DNA of 10,463 nucleotides from SCTD01 sp046593875. Lineage in GTDB: Bacteria > Actinomycetota > Actinomycetes > Mycobacteriales > SCTD01. Positions 1 through 6,171 of this stretch are shown here, in pieces; within the stretch, counting starts at the first letter, position 1, and each line of letters begins with the position of its first letter. The position numbers and the translations under genes were made by a program. The stretch spans positions 1-10,463 of the forward strand of contig JBKJQQ010000106.1 in assembly GCA_046593875.1 (NCBI GenBank), read 5' to 3'. Under the pieces are notes generated by a model. It saw only the letters and a program-made list of their open reading frames with translations. It searched no databases and was not told the DNA's origin.

Positions 1-173
1 GTGGCCAGCGTGAACAGGCGGGTCGTGCGCATCGCGTCGCGCAACGCGTCGCCGCGGCCCTCGCGGGCCTGCCGGGCCGACAGCGACGCGGCGACGGTCG
101 AAGGCCCCACGACGAAGGCCACGGTGATCAGGTGGAGGGTCAGGACGACGGCGTACGCGCCCGAGTAGGTCAT
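1..173 (-). CDS. Predicted integral membrane protein, N-terminal part (cut by window edge)
   Basis: Translating the minus strand from the ATG at 173-171 gives 57 residues with no stop before the window edge. The start reads MTYSGAYAVVLTLHL. A hydrophobic helix spans about residues 6-30 (VVLTLHLITVAFVVGPSTVAA), followed by an Arg/Ala-rich segment (LSARQAREGRGDALRDAMRTTR) and the beginning of another hydrophobic stretch. An N-terminal helix with a 'LHL..V.F..GP' pattern and then a charged loop resembles small multi-helix actinobacterial membrane proteins of the DUF2269 kind, but too little is visible for a firm family call. The gene reads away from the surface-protein gene at 363, so the two start divergently. 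I see no Shine-Dalgarno sequence before the ATG. A TANNNT box lies eight bases upstream of the start, so the message may be leaderless. Function unknown. Confidence 0.6.
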   Translation of the reverse strand, partial: MTYSGAYAVVLTLHLITVAFVVGPSTVAASLSARQAREGRGDALRDAMRTTRLFTLA

Positions 174-180
174 ACCGGGC

Positions 181-186
181 ACGTTA
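181..186 (-). promoter_or_regulatory. Possible -10 box for a leaderless transcript of the leftmost gene
   Basis: On the minus strand the bases read TAACGT, matching the actinobacterial TANNNT -10 pattern. Seven bases separate it from the A of the ATG at 173, which would put the transcription start on or next to the start codon. That agrees with the lack of a ribosome binding site. No convincing -35 hexamer is visible 16-18 bases upstream, so this is weak. Confidence 0.3.
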
Positions 187-225
187 TCGGCAGGGGGGCG
201 TTGGACAGGAGGGCGTGATGCCCGC

Positions 226-248
226 CACCATGGGGGACCCCCGTGGTG
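226..248. repeat. Inverted repeat 1 of a tandem pair in a divergent intergenic region
   Basis: The left arm CACCATGGGGG (226-236) and right arm CCCCCGTGGTG (238-248) are complementary at 10 of 11 positions around a single A at 237. The exception is T231 opposite G243, which would still pair as G-U in RNA. It lies between two genes that start divergently (173 and 363), which suits a dimeric-regulator operator or a leader hairpin better than a terminator. There is no T tract on either side. The binding protein, if any, is unknown. Confidence 0.5.
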
Positions 249-268
249 TGACCTGGCTCTCCAGGTCA
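249..268. repeat. Inverted repeat 2 of a tandem pair (TGACCTGG-CTCT-CCAGGTCA)
   Basis: Two perfect 8-base arms flank the four-base spacer CTCT. The element begins on the base directly after inverted repeat 1, so two dyads abut without a gap. It sits about 95 bases upstream of the ATG at 363. It could be an operator for the surface-protein/liv unit, or a transcribed hairpin in its leader if the promoter lies further left. The symmetry is seen directly; the role is inferred. Confidence 0.55.
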
Positions 269-362
269 GATCACGTCGTCAGCAGGAGTTCGTGCACCGC
301 CGTCGAAACATTGCCTACTACGCGTCGGTAACCCAGCCGAGCGTGCTCGTGGAGGAATCAGG

Positions 363-1463
363 ATGAACAAGGTCCTTCGTGCGTCTGCCATCGTCGCAGC
401 CGCCGGTCTGATGGTCCCGTTCTGGGCAGCTCCGAGCTACGCCGAGAGCGCCAGCGAGCCCGCCTCCGTCGGCGCCTACTACTACAGCCTGGGCATCGAC
501 AAGCCCGAGCAGTCGCCGACCCAGCCGCCGCCCATCACGCAGAACATGACCGACGGGGTCGCGCCCGACCACCTCGCCGTCGCCGTGCGCACGCCGGGCC
601 GGGTCGACAAGCTGTCGTTCCTGTCCTTCGACCTCGCGTCGGTCCCCTTCGACGCCACGATCACCAAGGCCGTGGTGACCGTGCCGCTGGCCACCGAGCC
701 CGGCAACACGCAGATGAGCCCGGCGGCGGAGAAGGTGACCGTCTGCATGGCCGGTGACGAGGGCTTCAACGGCGAGGACGGCGCGAACACCGCCGGCGCC
801 CCCTCGACGCTGTGCGACAAGTTCAAGGTCGTCGGCAAGGAGAGCGCGGACAAGAAGGCCTACGAGTTCGACGTCTCGGCGCTCGCGGCCAGCTGGCTCA
901 CGGACGCCAACAACGGCCTGGCGCTGACGCCGAGCGCGCTGACCTCGCCGTTCCAGGTCGTCTTCAAGCCCATGCTCGACGCCACGATCGCGCTGACGTT
1001 CACCGCCCCCGTCGAGGAGGTCGTCACCGACGTCGTCGCGCCGGACACGACCGTCACGACGCCGGACTCCGGGACGGGCTTCTCCGGCAGCACCGGCACC
1101 TTCGACGCCGCGCTGCCGGCGCCCGAGACCGGCGGCTTCGGCGCGGTCGAGTCGCCCGTGGTCGACACCGCCCTCCCGGCTCCGGCCCCGGAGACGATGG
1201 AGGCCCCGGCCCCCGCCGTGGCGCCGACGGCCGTGCAGAACGTCGCGCTGGCCAAGGAGGTCCCGCTCACGCCGGCGCCCAGCTTCTGGCTCGGCATGCT
1301 CGCCGTGGCTGCGCTGCTGGCCCTGCTGTCGCTGATCCTCGGCGACAGCCGCATCCCCGCCCAGTCCACGGGCAGCGGGTCGCGCTTGAGCAAGGCCCTG
1401 CAGCAGCGGGAGACCGTCTCGGCCCGCGGGCCCCGCCTGGCCACGCGCCCGCTCAGCATCTGA
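363..1463 (+). CDS. Secreted, membrane-anchored surface protein with DNRLRE-like domain and Pro/Ala-rich stalk
   Basis: 366 residues from an ATG preceded by GGAGGA (351-356) at a good distance. Residues 1-27 form a Sec signal peptide (basic n-region, hydrophobic core, SYA before Glu28). About residues 35-215 look like a beta-rich DNRLRE-type domain: the pattern 'LSFLSFDLASVP..ATITKAVVTVPLA' followed by 'YEFDVSALAASWLTDANNGLALTP' is characteristic. Cys128 and Cys151 could pair. Residues about 216-306 are a low-complexity Pro/Ala/Thr/Val stalk with ALPAPE-type repeats. One transmembrane helix (307-327, SFWLGMLAVAALLALLSLILG) precedes a basic cytoplasmic tail of 39 residues. It should therefore display a domain outside the membrane on a stalk. 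The lipoprotein gene follows after 56 bases without a terminator, suggesting co-transcription with the importer. Function unknown; the domain call rests on pattern recognition. Confidence 0.75.
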   Translation: MNKVLRASAIVAAAGLMVPFWAAPSYAESASEPASVGAYYYSLGIDKPEQSPTQPPPITQNMTDGVAPDHLAVAVRTPGRVDKLSFLSFDLASVPFDATITKAVVTVPLATEPGNTQMSPAAEKVTVCMAGDEGFNGEDGANTAGAPSTLCDKFKVVGKESADKKAYEFDVSALAASWLTDANNGLALTPSALTSPFQVVFKPMLDATIALTFTAPVEEVVTDVVAPDTTVTTPDSGTGFSGSTGTFDAALPAPETGGFGAVESPVVDTALPAPAPETMEAPAPAVAPTAVQNVALAKEVPLTPAPSFWLGMLAVAALLALLSLILGDSRIPAQSTGSGSRLSKALQQRETVSARGPRLATRPLSI

Positions 1464-1505
1464 CCCGTCCCACCGCCCGACCCAACCGTCCCCAGCACCC
1501 GGACC

Positions 1506-1518
1506 AGGAGCTCCTCCT
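1506..1518 (+). promoter_or_regulatory. Shine-Dalgarno of the binding-protein gene inside a small inverted repeat
   Basis: AGGAG (1506-1510) lies nine bases before the ATG at 1520 and supports that start. It is followed by CTC and then CTCCT (1514-1518), an exact complement of the ribosome binding site, so a five-base-pair hairpin with a three-base loop could cover it. AGGAGCTCCT (1506-1515) is also a ten-base palindrome. The pairing is short, and any effect on translation is inferred. Confidence 0.5.
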
Positions 1519-1519
1519 C

Positions 1520-2992
1520 ATGAACCTGCACCGTTCCCGCGGCTTCGTCGCCGCCCTGCTCTGCTCGGCGGTCCTCACGGCCGCCTGCGGGCTCAAGCCC
1601 GAGGTCAAGGACTCCCTGGCCACGGGTGGCGGCGCCATCGCCGGCCAAGCGGCGCCCGAGGGTCAGGTCGCCGTCGACACCGACGGTGACGGCACGGCCG
1701 ACTCCTTCGTCGACGCGGGCGCCGCCGGTACGGACGCCGGCACCGTCGACGGCGGCGCGGTCACGGGCGGCACCACCGGCGGCACGACCGGTGGGACCAC
1801 GGGCGGGTCGACCGGCGGCACCACGGGCGGCACCACCGGCACCACGGGTGGTACCACCGGCACCACCGGCGGGACGACGGGTGGCACGACCGGCGGCACC
1901 ACGACCGAGCAGCTCGGCCCCGACAGCAAGATCGGGATCGACGACAAGGCCAAGACCATCAAGATCTTCCTGCATGGTCCCCTCACGGGTGCCGGCGTGC
2001 CGCAGGACTCGTTCAAGAGCGGCACCCCCAAGTACTGGGAGGGCAAGAAGATCAAGGGCTACCGCGTCATCGCGGAAGCCTTCGACGACAAGTACCAGCC
2101 CGGTCCGGCGGTCAAGGCGTGCAACGCCAAGGCCAAGGAGGGCTTCCTCATCGTCGGCGGCGCCGGCACGGACCAGATCCAGGCCTGTGCCCGGTCGTCG
2201 GTCCTGGCCCGTGGCAACGTGCCCTACCTCTCGGCCGGCGTGACCGAGAACGGCCTCGGCGGGCTGAAGAACTACTTCGCCACCTCGCTGACCTACCCGG
2301 CGCAGGCCAAGCTGGTCGTGCAGATGGCGACCAAGGGCAACTACCTCAAGACCAAGAACGGCAAGGGCTGGGCCGTCGTCATCTCCAACACGCCGAACTT
2401 CCTGGACGCCGAGACGGCCATCGTCAACGCGGTCAAGGCGAGCGGCGAGAAGGTGACCGTCATCCGCACGCCGAAGAGCGGCGCGGACGCCGGCACCGTG
2501 GCGAACCAGCTTCGTGAGGGTGGCTTCGAGACCGTCTACTTCCTCGGCCAGCCGCTGTTCTTCATCGAGCTGACCGGCCGCGTCGGCTGCCCGGCCTACT
2601 GCCCGCAGTGGACCGGCGTCGGCGTCTCCATGGGCGCCAACAGCATCGGCGGCCAGAGCTGTAACGTCACCGGCCGCGCGTACAAGGGCGAGTTCCTCAG
2701 CCCCTACCCGGGCCTGGACAAGGCGCCGCAGTTCGCTCCCGGCGTGAGCTTCAAGGACGACATCGAGTTCAGCATCTACGGCTCCAGCCAGATCCTCGAG
2801 CAGATGCTGCTGGCCGTCCCCGGCCCGAGCTTCACCCGCGAGTCCTTCATCGCGGCGGTGAGCGGGAAGTCCTTCAAGGGCGGCATCTTCCCGGGCATCA
2901 GCTTCGCCAAGAACCGCTTCGGCGGCAGCAAGGCCTACGCCCTGCAGATGGACTGCACCAAGGGTCAGCACGTCACCAACGGCTTCTACTAA
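1520..2992 (+). CDS. Branched-chain-amino-acid-type ABC transporter substrate-binding lipoprotein with Thr/Gly-repeat tether
   Basis: 490 residues from the ATG at 1520, chosen because it has AGGAG upstream and begins a lipoprotein signal peptide (MNLHRSRGFVAALLCSAVLTAAC, lipobox Cys23 followed by Gly). The open frame continues upstream but only as a shadow of the previous gene. After Cys23 comes a flexible region with a DxDxDG calcium-loop-like motif (Asp53, 55, 57, 61), then 48 residues made only of Thr and Gly plus one Ser (82-129). The folded domain, about 140-490, has the layout of a type I periplasmic-binding fold of the LivJ/LivK group: IKIFLHGPLTG near its start, then FLIVGGAGTDQIQACARSS, VPYLSAGVTENG and VYFLGQPLFFIEL. 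Six further cysteines could form disulfides. It is anchored outside the membrane and delivers substrate to LivHM. The substrate cannot be inferred. The tether is longer than is usual for this family. Confidence 0.88.
   Translation: MNLHRSRGFVAALLCSAVLTAACGLKPEVKDSLATGGGAIAGQAAPEGQVAVDTDGDGTADSFVDAGAAGTDAGTVDGGAVTGGTTGGTTGGTTGGSTGGTTGGTTGTTGGTTGTTGGTTGGTTGGTTTEQLGPDSKIGIDDKAKTIKIFLHGPLTGAGVPQDSFKSGTPKYWEGKKIKGYRVIAEAFDDKYQPGPAVKACNAKAKEGFLIVGGAGTDQIQACARSSVLARGNVPYLSAGVTENGLGGLKNYFATSLTYPAQAKLVVQMATKGNYLKTKNGKGWAVVISNTPNFLDAETAIVNAVKASGEKVTVIRTPKSGADAGTVANQLREGGFETVYFLGQPLFFIELTGRVGCPAYCPQWTGVGVSMGANSIGGQSCNVTGRAYKGEFLSPYPGLDKAPQFAPGVSFKDDIEFSIYGSSQILEQMLLAVPGPSFTRESFIAAVSGKSFKGGIFPGISFAKNRFGGSKAYALQMDCTKGQHVTNGFY
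1763..1906 (+). repeat. In-frame 12-base degenerate repeat encoding a (TGGT)n tether
   Basis: The stretch encodes residues 82-129 of the lipoprotein as ten four-residue TGGT units (one reads TGGS), two shorter TGT units and a final TT. At the DNA level the units mix GGC/GGG/GGT and ACC/ACG codons, so it is not a perfect microsatellite. The protein pattern is better kept than the DNA pattern, which suggests selection on the peptide. Copy number could still vary between strains by slippage or recombination. Confidence 0.9.
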
Positions 2993-3012
2993 CCCCCCTC
3001 AGCACCACCGCG

Positions 3013-3051
3013 CGAGCGTCCCCCGACCGGCTTCCCGGCGGGGGACGCTCG
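3013..3051 (+). terminator. Strong stem-loop between the binding-protein and livH genes (attenuator or terminator-like)
   Basis: Perfect 13-base arms CGAGCGTCCCCCG (3013-3025) and CGGGGGACGCTCG (3039-3051) enclose an inner CCGG/CCGG stem (3027-3030 with 3035-3038) around a CTTC loop, with a single bulged A at 3026. No T tract follows, so it is not a classical intrinsic terminator. It starts 20 bases after the TAA of the lipoprotein gene and ends before livH. The likely role is partial termination or 3'-end protection, giving more binding protein than permease. The structure is seen; the role is inferred. Confidence 0.65.
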
Positions 3052-3073
3052 TGCGGCATGATGCCCACGTCTC

Positions 3074-3104
3074 GTGCGCCCAGCGCACTGTCGGAAGGGG
3101 TTCC
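3074..3104 (+). promoter_or_regulatory. livH leader: small hairpin and the ribosome binding site that decides the GTG start
   Basis: GTGCGC (3074-3079), CCA, GCGCAC (3083-3088) form a perfect six-base-pair hairpin. The purine-rich GGAAGGGG (3093-3100) then lies eight bases before the GTG at 3109 and is the best Shine-Dalgarno sequence here. GGAA (3093-3096) is complementary to TTCC (3101-3104), so the site may itself fold. The in-frame ATGs at 3058 and 3061 lie only 6-9 bases after the large stem-loop and have no comparable site. Confidence 0.45.
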
Positions 3105-3108
3105 CCGC

Positions 3109-4026
3109 GTGACGCCTCAGGCGTTCGAGTTCGGCTCCCGGATCGTCACACCTGTTGTGTCCGGTGCCATCAACGGGGCGGTGTACGGCCTGCTGGGCCT
3201 CGGCATCGTCCTGCTCTACAAGAGCAACAAGATCTTCAACTTCGCGCAGGGCGAGTTCGGCACGGTCGCCGCCTTCGGCGCCTTCGCGGGCCTGTCCGGC
3301 ACCGGCTTCATGCCCAAGATGGGCTACGTGCCGGCGGCCTTCTTCGGCGTCTCGCTGGCCGTGGTGACCGCGCTGCTCACCGAGCGCCTGGTCGTCCGGC
3401 CGCTGTTCCGGCAGGCCAAGGTCACGCTGGTCGTGGCCACAGCCGGCGTCGCGCTGACCCTCATCGCCATCGAGGGCTTCGTCTTCGGCGCGAGCCCGGT
3501 CTCGCTCGGCCCGGCCGTCAGCGGTGAGGCCTTCACCAGCGGGGGCCTGCGCATCACCAAGCAGGGCGTCGTCATCGTCGTCGCCCTGGCCGTCCTGGCA
3601 GGGCTGTCGGCGCTGTTCTTCAGCCGCACCAAGCTGGGCACCGCGATCATCGCCGTCTCGCAGGAGCCGACCGCGACCAGCTTGGTCGGCATCAGCGTCA
3701 ACCGCGTCAGCGCGCTGACGTGGGGCCTGGCGGGTCTGCTCGGCGGCATCGGCGGCATCCTGTTCGCCGGCAACGTGGGCGTCCTCGGCCCGGGAGCGCT
3801 GACCGGCCTGGCCCTGATCCCCGCCTTCACCGCGGCGGTCTTCGGCGGCATCACCAGCCTGCCGGGGGCCTTCCTCGGCGGCGTGGTCATCGGCATCATC
3901 CAGGCCGTGGGCGGCCGCAACATCCCGGAGAGCGTGGTGCCCTCGGCCAACCAGGTCGTGGTCTTCGCGATCCTCCTGCTCGTCCTGCTCGTCCGTCCCG
4001 CCGGCCTGCTCGGTAAGGAGACCTGA
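3109..4026 (+). CDS. livH: Branched-chain-amino-acid-type ABC transporter permease LivH
   Basis: 305 residues from the GTG at 3109, preferred over the ATG at 3058 because GGAAGGGG lies eight bases upstream and the extra 17 residues (MMPTSRAPSALSEGVPR) are unlike the family start. The protein is hydrophobic, with about eight membrane segments and the family-typical 'LLYKSNKIFNFAQGEFG' after the first helix (NFAQGE at 44-49). The later region 'LGTAIIAVSQEPTATSLVGISVNRVSALTWGLAGLLGGIGGIL' matches the conserved cytoplasmic loop that contacts the ATPase. It ends in 'LVLLVRPAGLLGKET', a usual LivH end, and the length is normal. It forms the translocation channel with LivM. Its TGA overlaps the livM ATG by one base, indicating coupled translation. 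The family is secure; the transported solute is not. Confidence 0.92.
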   Translation: MTPQAFEFGSRIVTPVVSGAINGAVYGLLGLGIVLLYKSNKIFNFAQGEFGTVAAFGAFAGLSGTGFMPKMGYVPAAFFGVSLAVVTALLTERLVVRPLFRQAKVTLVVATAGVALTLIAIEGFVFGASPVSLGPAVSGEAFTSGGLRITKQGVVIVVALAVLAGLSALFFSRTKLGTAIIAVSQEPTATSLVGISVNRVSALTWGLAGLLGGIGGILFAGNVGVLGPGALTGLALIPAFTAAVFGGITSLPGAFLGGVVIGIIQAVGGRNIPESVVPSANQVVVFAILLLVLLVRPAGLLGKET

Positions 4027-5168
4027 TGACCACCACGGCATCCGAGCCGGAGGCGGTCGACGCCGCCCCCGACGACGGTCACGGCCCGGGCAAGGACTAC
4101 GGGCCGGTCCGCTGGGTCCCGCGGGCCATCGTCTACGTGCTGCTGGCCTACTGGCTGCTCGTGCTCATCCCGGGCTCGGAGATCTACGCGCCCTTCGCGG
4201 CGGACGCCGTCATCTACGGCATCGTGGCGCTCAGCCTCAACATCATCATCGGCTACACCGGTCAGCTGTCGCTCGGGCACCAGGGCTTCTTCGGCATCGG
4301 CGCCTTCGCCGCGGCCTACTCCCTGACCGTGCGCGGGGTGCCGTTCGCGGCGACCTTCCTGATCGCCATCGTCGTGGCCGCGCTGTTCGCGCTGCTGCTG
4401 GGCGTCGTGGCGCTGCGCATCACCGGCCTGTACCTCGCCCTCATCACGCTGGTCTTCGGGCTGACGCTCGAGGGGTCGCTGTTCGAGGTCGCGGAGTTCA
4501 CCAACTCCGGCGCCGGCCAGCCCGCCGACCGCCCCGAGTTCCTGTTCGACGACGGGCGCTTCTACCTGTTCTGCCTGGCCTTCCTGGCGGTCGCGTTCTA
4601 CCTCGACTACCGGCTCACCTCCTCCAAGACCGGCCGCGCGCTGCTGGCCCTGAAGGAGAACGAGCGGGTCGCGGAGGCCTTCGGCATCAACGTCACGACC
4701 TTCAAGCTGCTGGCGTTCGTCATCTCCGGTGGCCTGTGCGGGCTGGCCGGTGCGCTCTACGCCTTCCGCGTCGGCAACGTCGTCGGCTCGGACTTCGGCT
4801 TCTTCCTTGCTCTGACGTTCGTCCTGATGACGGTGGTCGGAGGGCTGGGCAACCGGCTCGGGGTGATCCTGGGCGGCGCGCTGTTCGCCACCCTGGACTA
4901 CCTGCTCGAGGAGACCTTCCTCAACGTCATCGAGCGCGGCTTCGTCAACGCCGGGACGTTCCTGAACCTCAACCAGAACAACCTCGAGCAGTACGACGTG
5001 GCCTTCATCGGCGCGCTCGGCCTGCTGCTCACGCTCGTGTTCAACCCCGGCGGCATCGCCCAGCAGAACAAGCCGTTCTTCGACTGGCTCGCCGGGAAGC
5101 CCTTCTCGCTGCACGGCGACAAGGAGTCCGGTCCCGGCGCTGTGGAGGGCTCCAATGTCCGTGCTTGA
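4026..5168 (+). CDS. livM: Branched-chain-amino-acid-type ABC transporter permease LivM
   Basis: 380 residues starting at an ATG that overlaps the livH stop by one base, with AAGGAG (4015-4020) five bases upstream. A hydrophilic N-terminal region of about 35 residues rich in Asp, Glu and Pro precedes the membrane part. The family hallmark 'GYTGQLSLGHQGFFGIGAF' is at residues 76-94. 'GLYLALITLVFGLTLEG' and the ATPase-contact loop 'SSKTGRALLALKENERVAEAFGINVTTFKLLAF' follow, then 'LTFVLMTVVGGLGNRLG'. A C-terminal tail of about 40 residues (from 'FNPGGIAQQNKPFFDWLAGKPF') reaches the cytoplasm. An inserted hydrophilic segment near 'NVIERGFVNAGTFLNLNQNNLEQYD' lies before the last helix and is common in actinobacterial homologues. 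It pairs with LivH in the membrane. The last 14 bases overlap livG. Confidence 0.92.
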   Translation: MTTTASEPEAVDAAPDDGHGPGKDYGPVRWVPRAIVYVLLAYWLLVLIPGSEIYAPFAADAVIYGIVALSLNIIIGYTGQLSLGHQGFFGIGAFAAAYSLTVRGVPFAATFLIAIVVAALFALLLGVVALRITGLYLALITLVFGLTLEGSLFEVAEFTNSGAGQPADRPEFLFDDGRFYLFCLAFLAVAFYLDYRLTSSKTGRALLALKENERVAEAFGINVTTFKLLAFVISGGLCGLAGALYAFRVGNVVGSDFGFFLALTFVLMTVVGGLGNRLGVILGGALFATLDYLLEETFLNVIERGFVNAGTFLNLNQNNLEQYDVAFIGALGLLLTLVFNPGGIAQQNKPFFDWLAGKPFSLHGDKESGPGAVEGSNVRA

Positions 5169-6171
5169 GGTGAACGACCTGGCCATCCGCTTCGGTGGCC
5201 TGCAGGCCCTGCAGGGCCTGAACATGGAGGTCAACGAGTACGAGATCGTCGGCCTCATCGGGCCGAACGGCGCCGGCAAGACCACCGCCTTCAACTGCAT
5301 CACCGGCTTCTACCAGCCCAACCAGGGCACGGTGAAGTACCGCGGGCGCGACGTCACGAAGTCGCCGCCGCACGTGAAGGCGGCCATGGGCTTCGGCCGC
5401 ACGTTCCAGAACGTCGGGATGGTCAAGAGCGCCACCGCGCTCGAGAACCTCAAGACCGCCCAGCACGCCAAGACCGAGTACGACGTGGCCAGCGGGCTGA
5501 TCGGCGCTCCGAACAGCCTGGCCGTCGAGAAGCGGCTCGAGGCCAAGGCCGACGCGATCCTTGACCTGCTGGGCCTGGGCGACATCCGCAACAAGAAGGT
5601 CGGCGGGCAGTCCTACGGCACGCTCAAGCTGCTCGAGCTGGGCTGCGCCCTGGCCACCGACCCCGACATCCTGCTGCTGGACGAGCCGACCTCGGGCATG
5701 GGGCCGGACGAGTCCGACGAGCTGGGCGAGCGACTGCTCACGCTGCGGCGCGAGTTCGCGCTGACCATGCTCGTCATCGAGCACCACGTGCCGCTGGTGC
5801 TGCGCGTGTGCGACCACGTCTACGTCTTGAACTTCGGTCGGCTGCTCGCCGAGGGCAAGCCCAGCGTGATCCAGACCCACCCGGAGGTCGTCGCGGCCTA
5901 CCTCGGTGGCGAGGCGCCGGAGGCCCTGGAGCAGACGCAGGAGACCGAGGAGGACGCCGAGCTCGACCGCCTCACCGAGCAGGCGGCCAAGCACCACGAC
6001 GACCCGAGCGTCCCTGCCCCCGAGCTCGCCGAGCCCGAGCCGACGCCCGCCCGCCGCCGGCGCACCGCGGCCGCTGCCGCGGCGACCAGCGACGCCCCGG
6101 AGCGGATCCGACCCAAGAAGCGCGCGCCCCGCAAGCGTGCCGCCGTGACCGATGACGAGGGAGACGCGTGA
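5155..6171 (+). CDS. livG: ABC transporter ATPase LivG with divergent signature motif and 85-residue charged C-terminal extension
   Basis: 338 residues from an ATG with GGAGGG (5144-5149) upstream, starting inside the end of livM. The first 253 residues are a standard-length LivG ATPase: Walker A GPNGAGKTT (36-44, Lys42), Q-loop region 'GFGRTFQNVGMV', Walker B 'DILLLDEPTSGMGPDES' with catalytic Glu177, and switch His210 in 'VIEHHVPLV'. The signature normally reads LSYGxQ or LSGGQ; here residues 152-156 are QSYGT, and the following 'LKLLELGCALA' lacks the usual Arg residues. After 'YLGGE' comes an extension: acidic (254-283), Pro/Glu-rich (284-298), then Arg/Ala-rich and Lys/Arg-rich (RRRR, PKKRAPRKRAA), ending DDEGDA. 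The extension has no domain I recognise. It powers transport as a heterodimer with LivF, bound under LivHM. Confidence 0.9.
   Translation: MSVLEVNDLAIRFGGLQALQGLNMEVNEYEIVGLIGPNGAGKTTAFNCITGFYQPNQGTVKYRGRDVTKSPPHVKAAMGFGRTFQNVGMVKSATALENLKTAQHAKTEYDVASGLIGAPNSLAVEKRLEAKADAILDLLGLGDIRNKKVGGQSYGTLKLLELGCALATDPDILLLDEPTSGMGPDESDELGERLLTLRREFALTMLVIEHHVPLVLRVCDHVYVLNFGRLLAEGKPSVIQTHPEVVAAYLGGEAPEALEQTQETEEDAELDRLTEQAAKHHDDPSVPAPELAEPEPTPARRRRTAAAAAATSDAPERIRPKKRAPRKRAAVTDDEGDA

Noticed and set aside
201..206. TTGGAC as a rightward -35 box for the surface-protein operon
   Set aside because: No TANNNT box follows at 16-19 bases. The region 269-350 also gave no convincing pair of hexamers, so I do not call that promoter.
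1113..1133. LPAPETG in the surface protein as a sortase (LPxTG) signal
   Set aside because: It has two extra residues, lies at 251-257, about 50 residues before the membrane helix, and the cytoplasmic tail is 39 residues. A sorting signal sits directly before the helix with a short basic tail.
812..1519. Upstream extension of the lipoprotein frame to 812
   Set aside because: It overlaps the surface-protein gene in another frame and its residues are Arg/Ala-rich noise. The lipoprotein signal peptide starts cleanly at 1520 after AGGAG.
1763..1906. CRISPR-like or non-coding tandem repeat array
   Set aside because: The units are 12 bases, have no spacers, keep the reading frame and encode a Thr/Gly tether in a clear lipoprotein gene.
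860..2971. 703-codon open frame on the minus strand across the surface-protein and lipoprotein genes
   Set aside because: It lies opposite two well-supported genes and its product is the Gly/Ala/Arg/Asp-rich type that GC-rich antisense frames give. No domain or start site.
3058..3108. ATG at 3058 or 3061 as the livH start
   Set aside because: It lies directly after the stem-loop with no good ribosome binding site. The GTG at 3109 has GGAAGGGG eight bases upstream and gives the normal family length.
3324..5303. 659-codon minus-strand open frame across livH and livM
   Set aside because: Shadow of the permease genes; the product is Gln/Glu/Arg/Ala low complexity with no recognisable fold.
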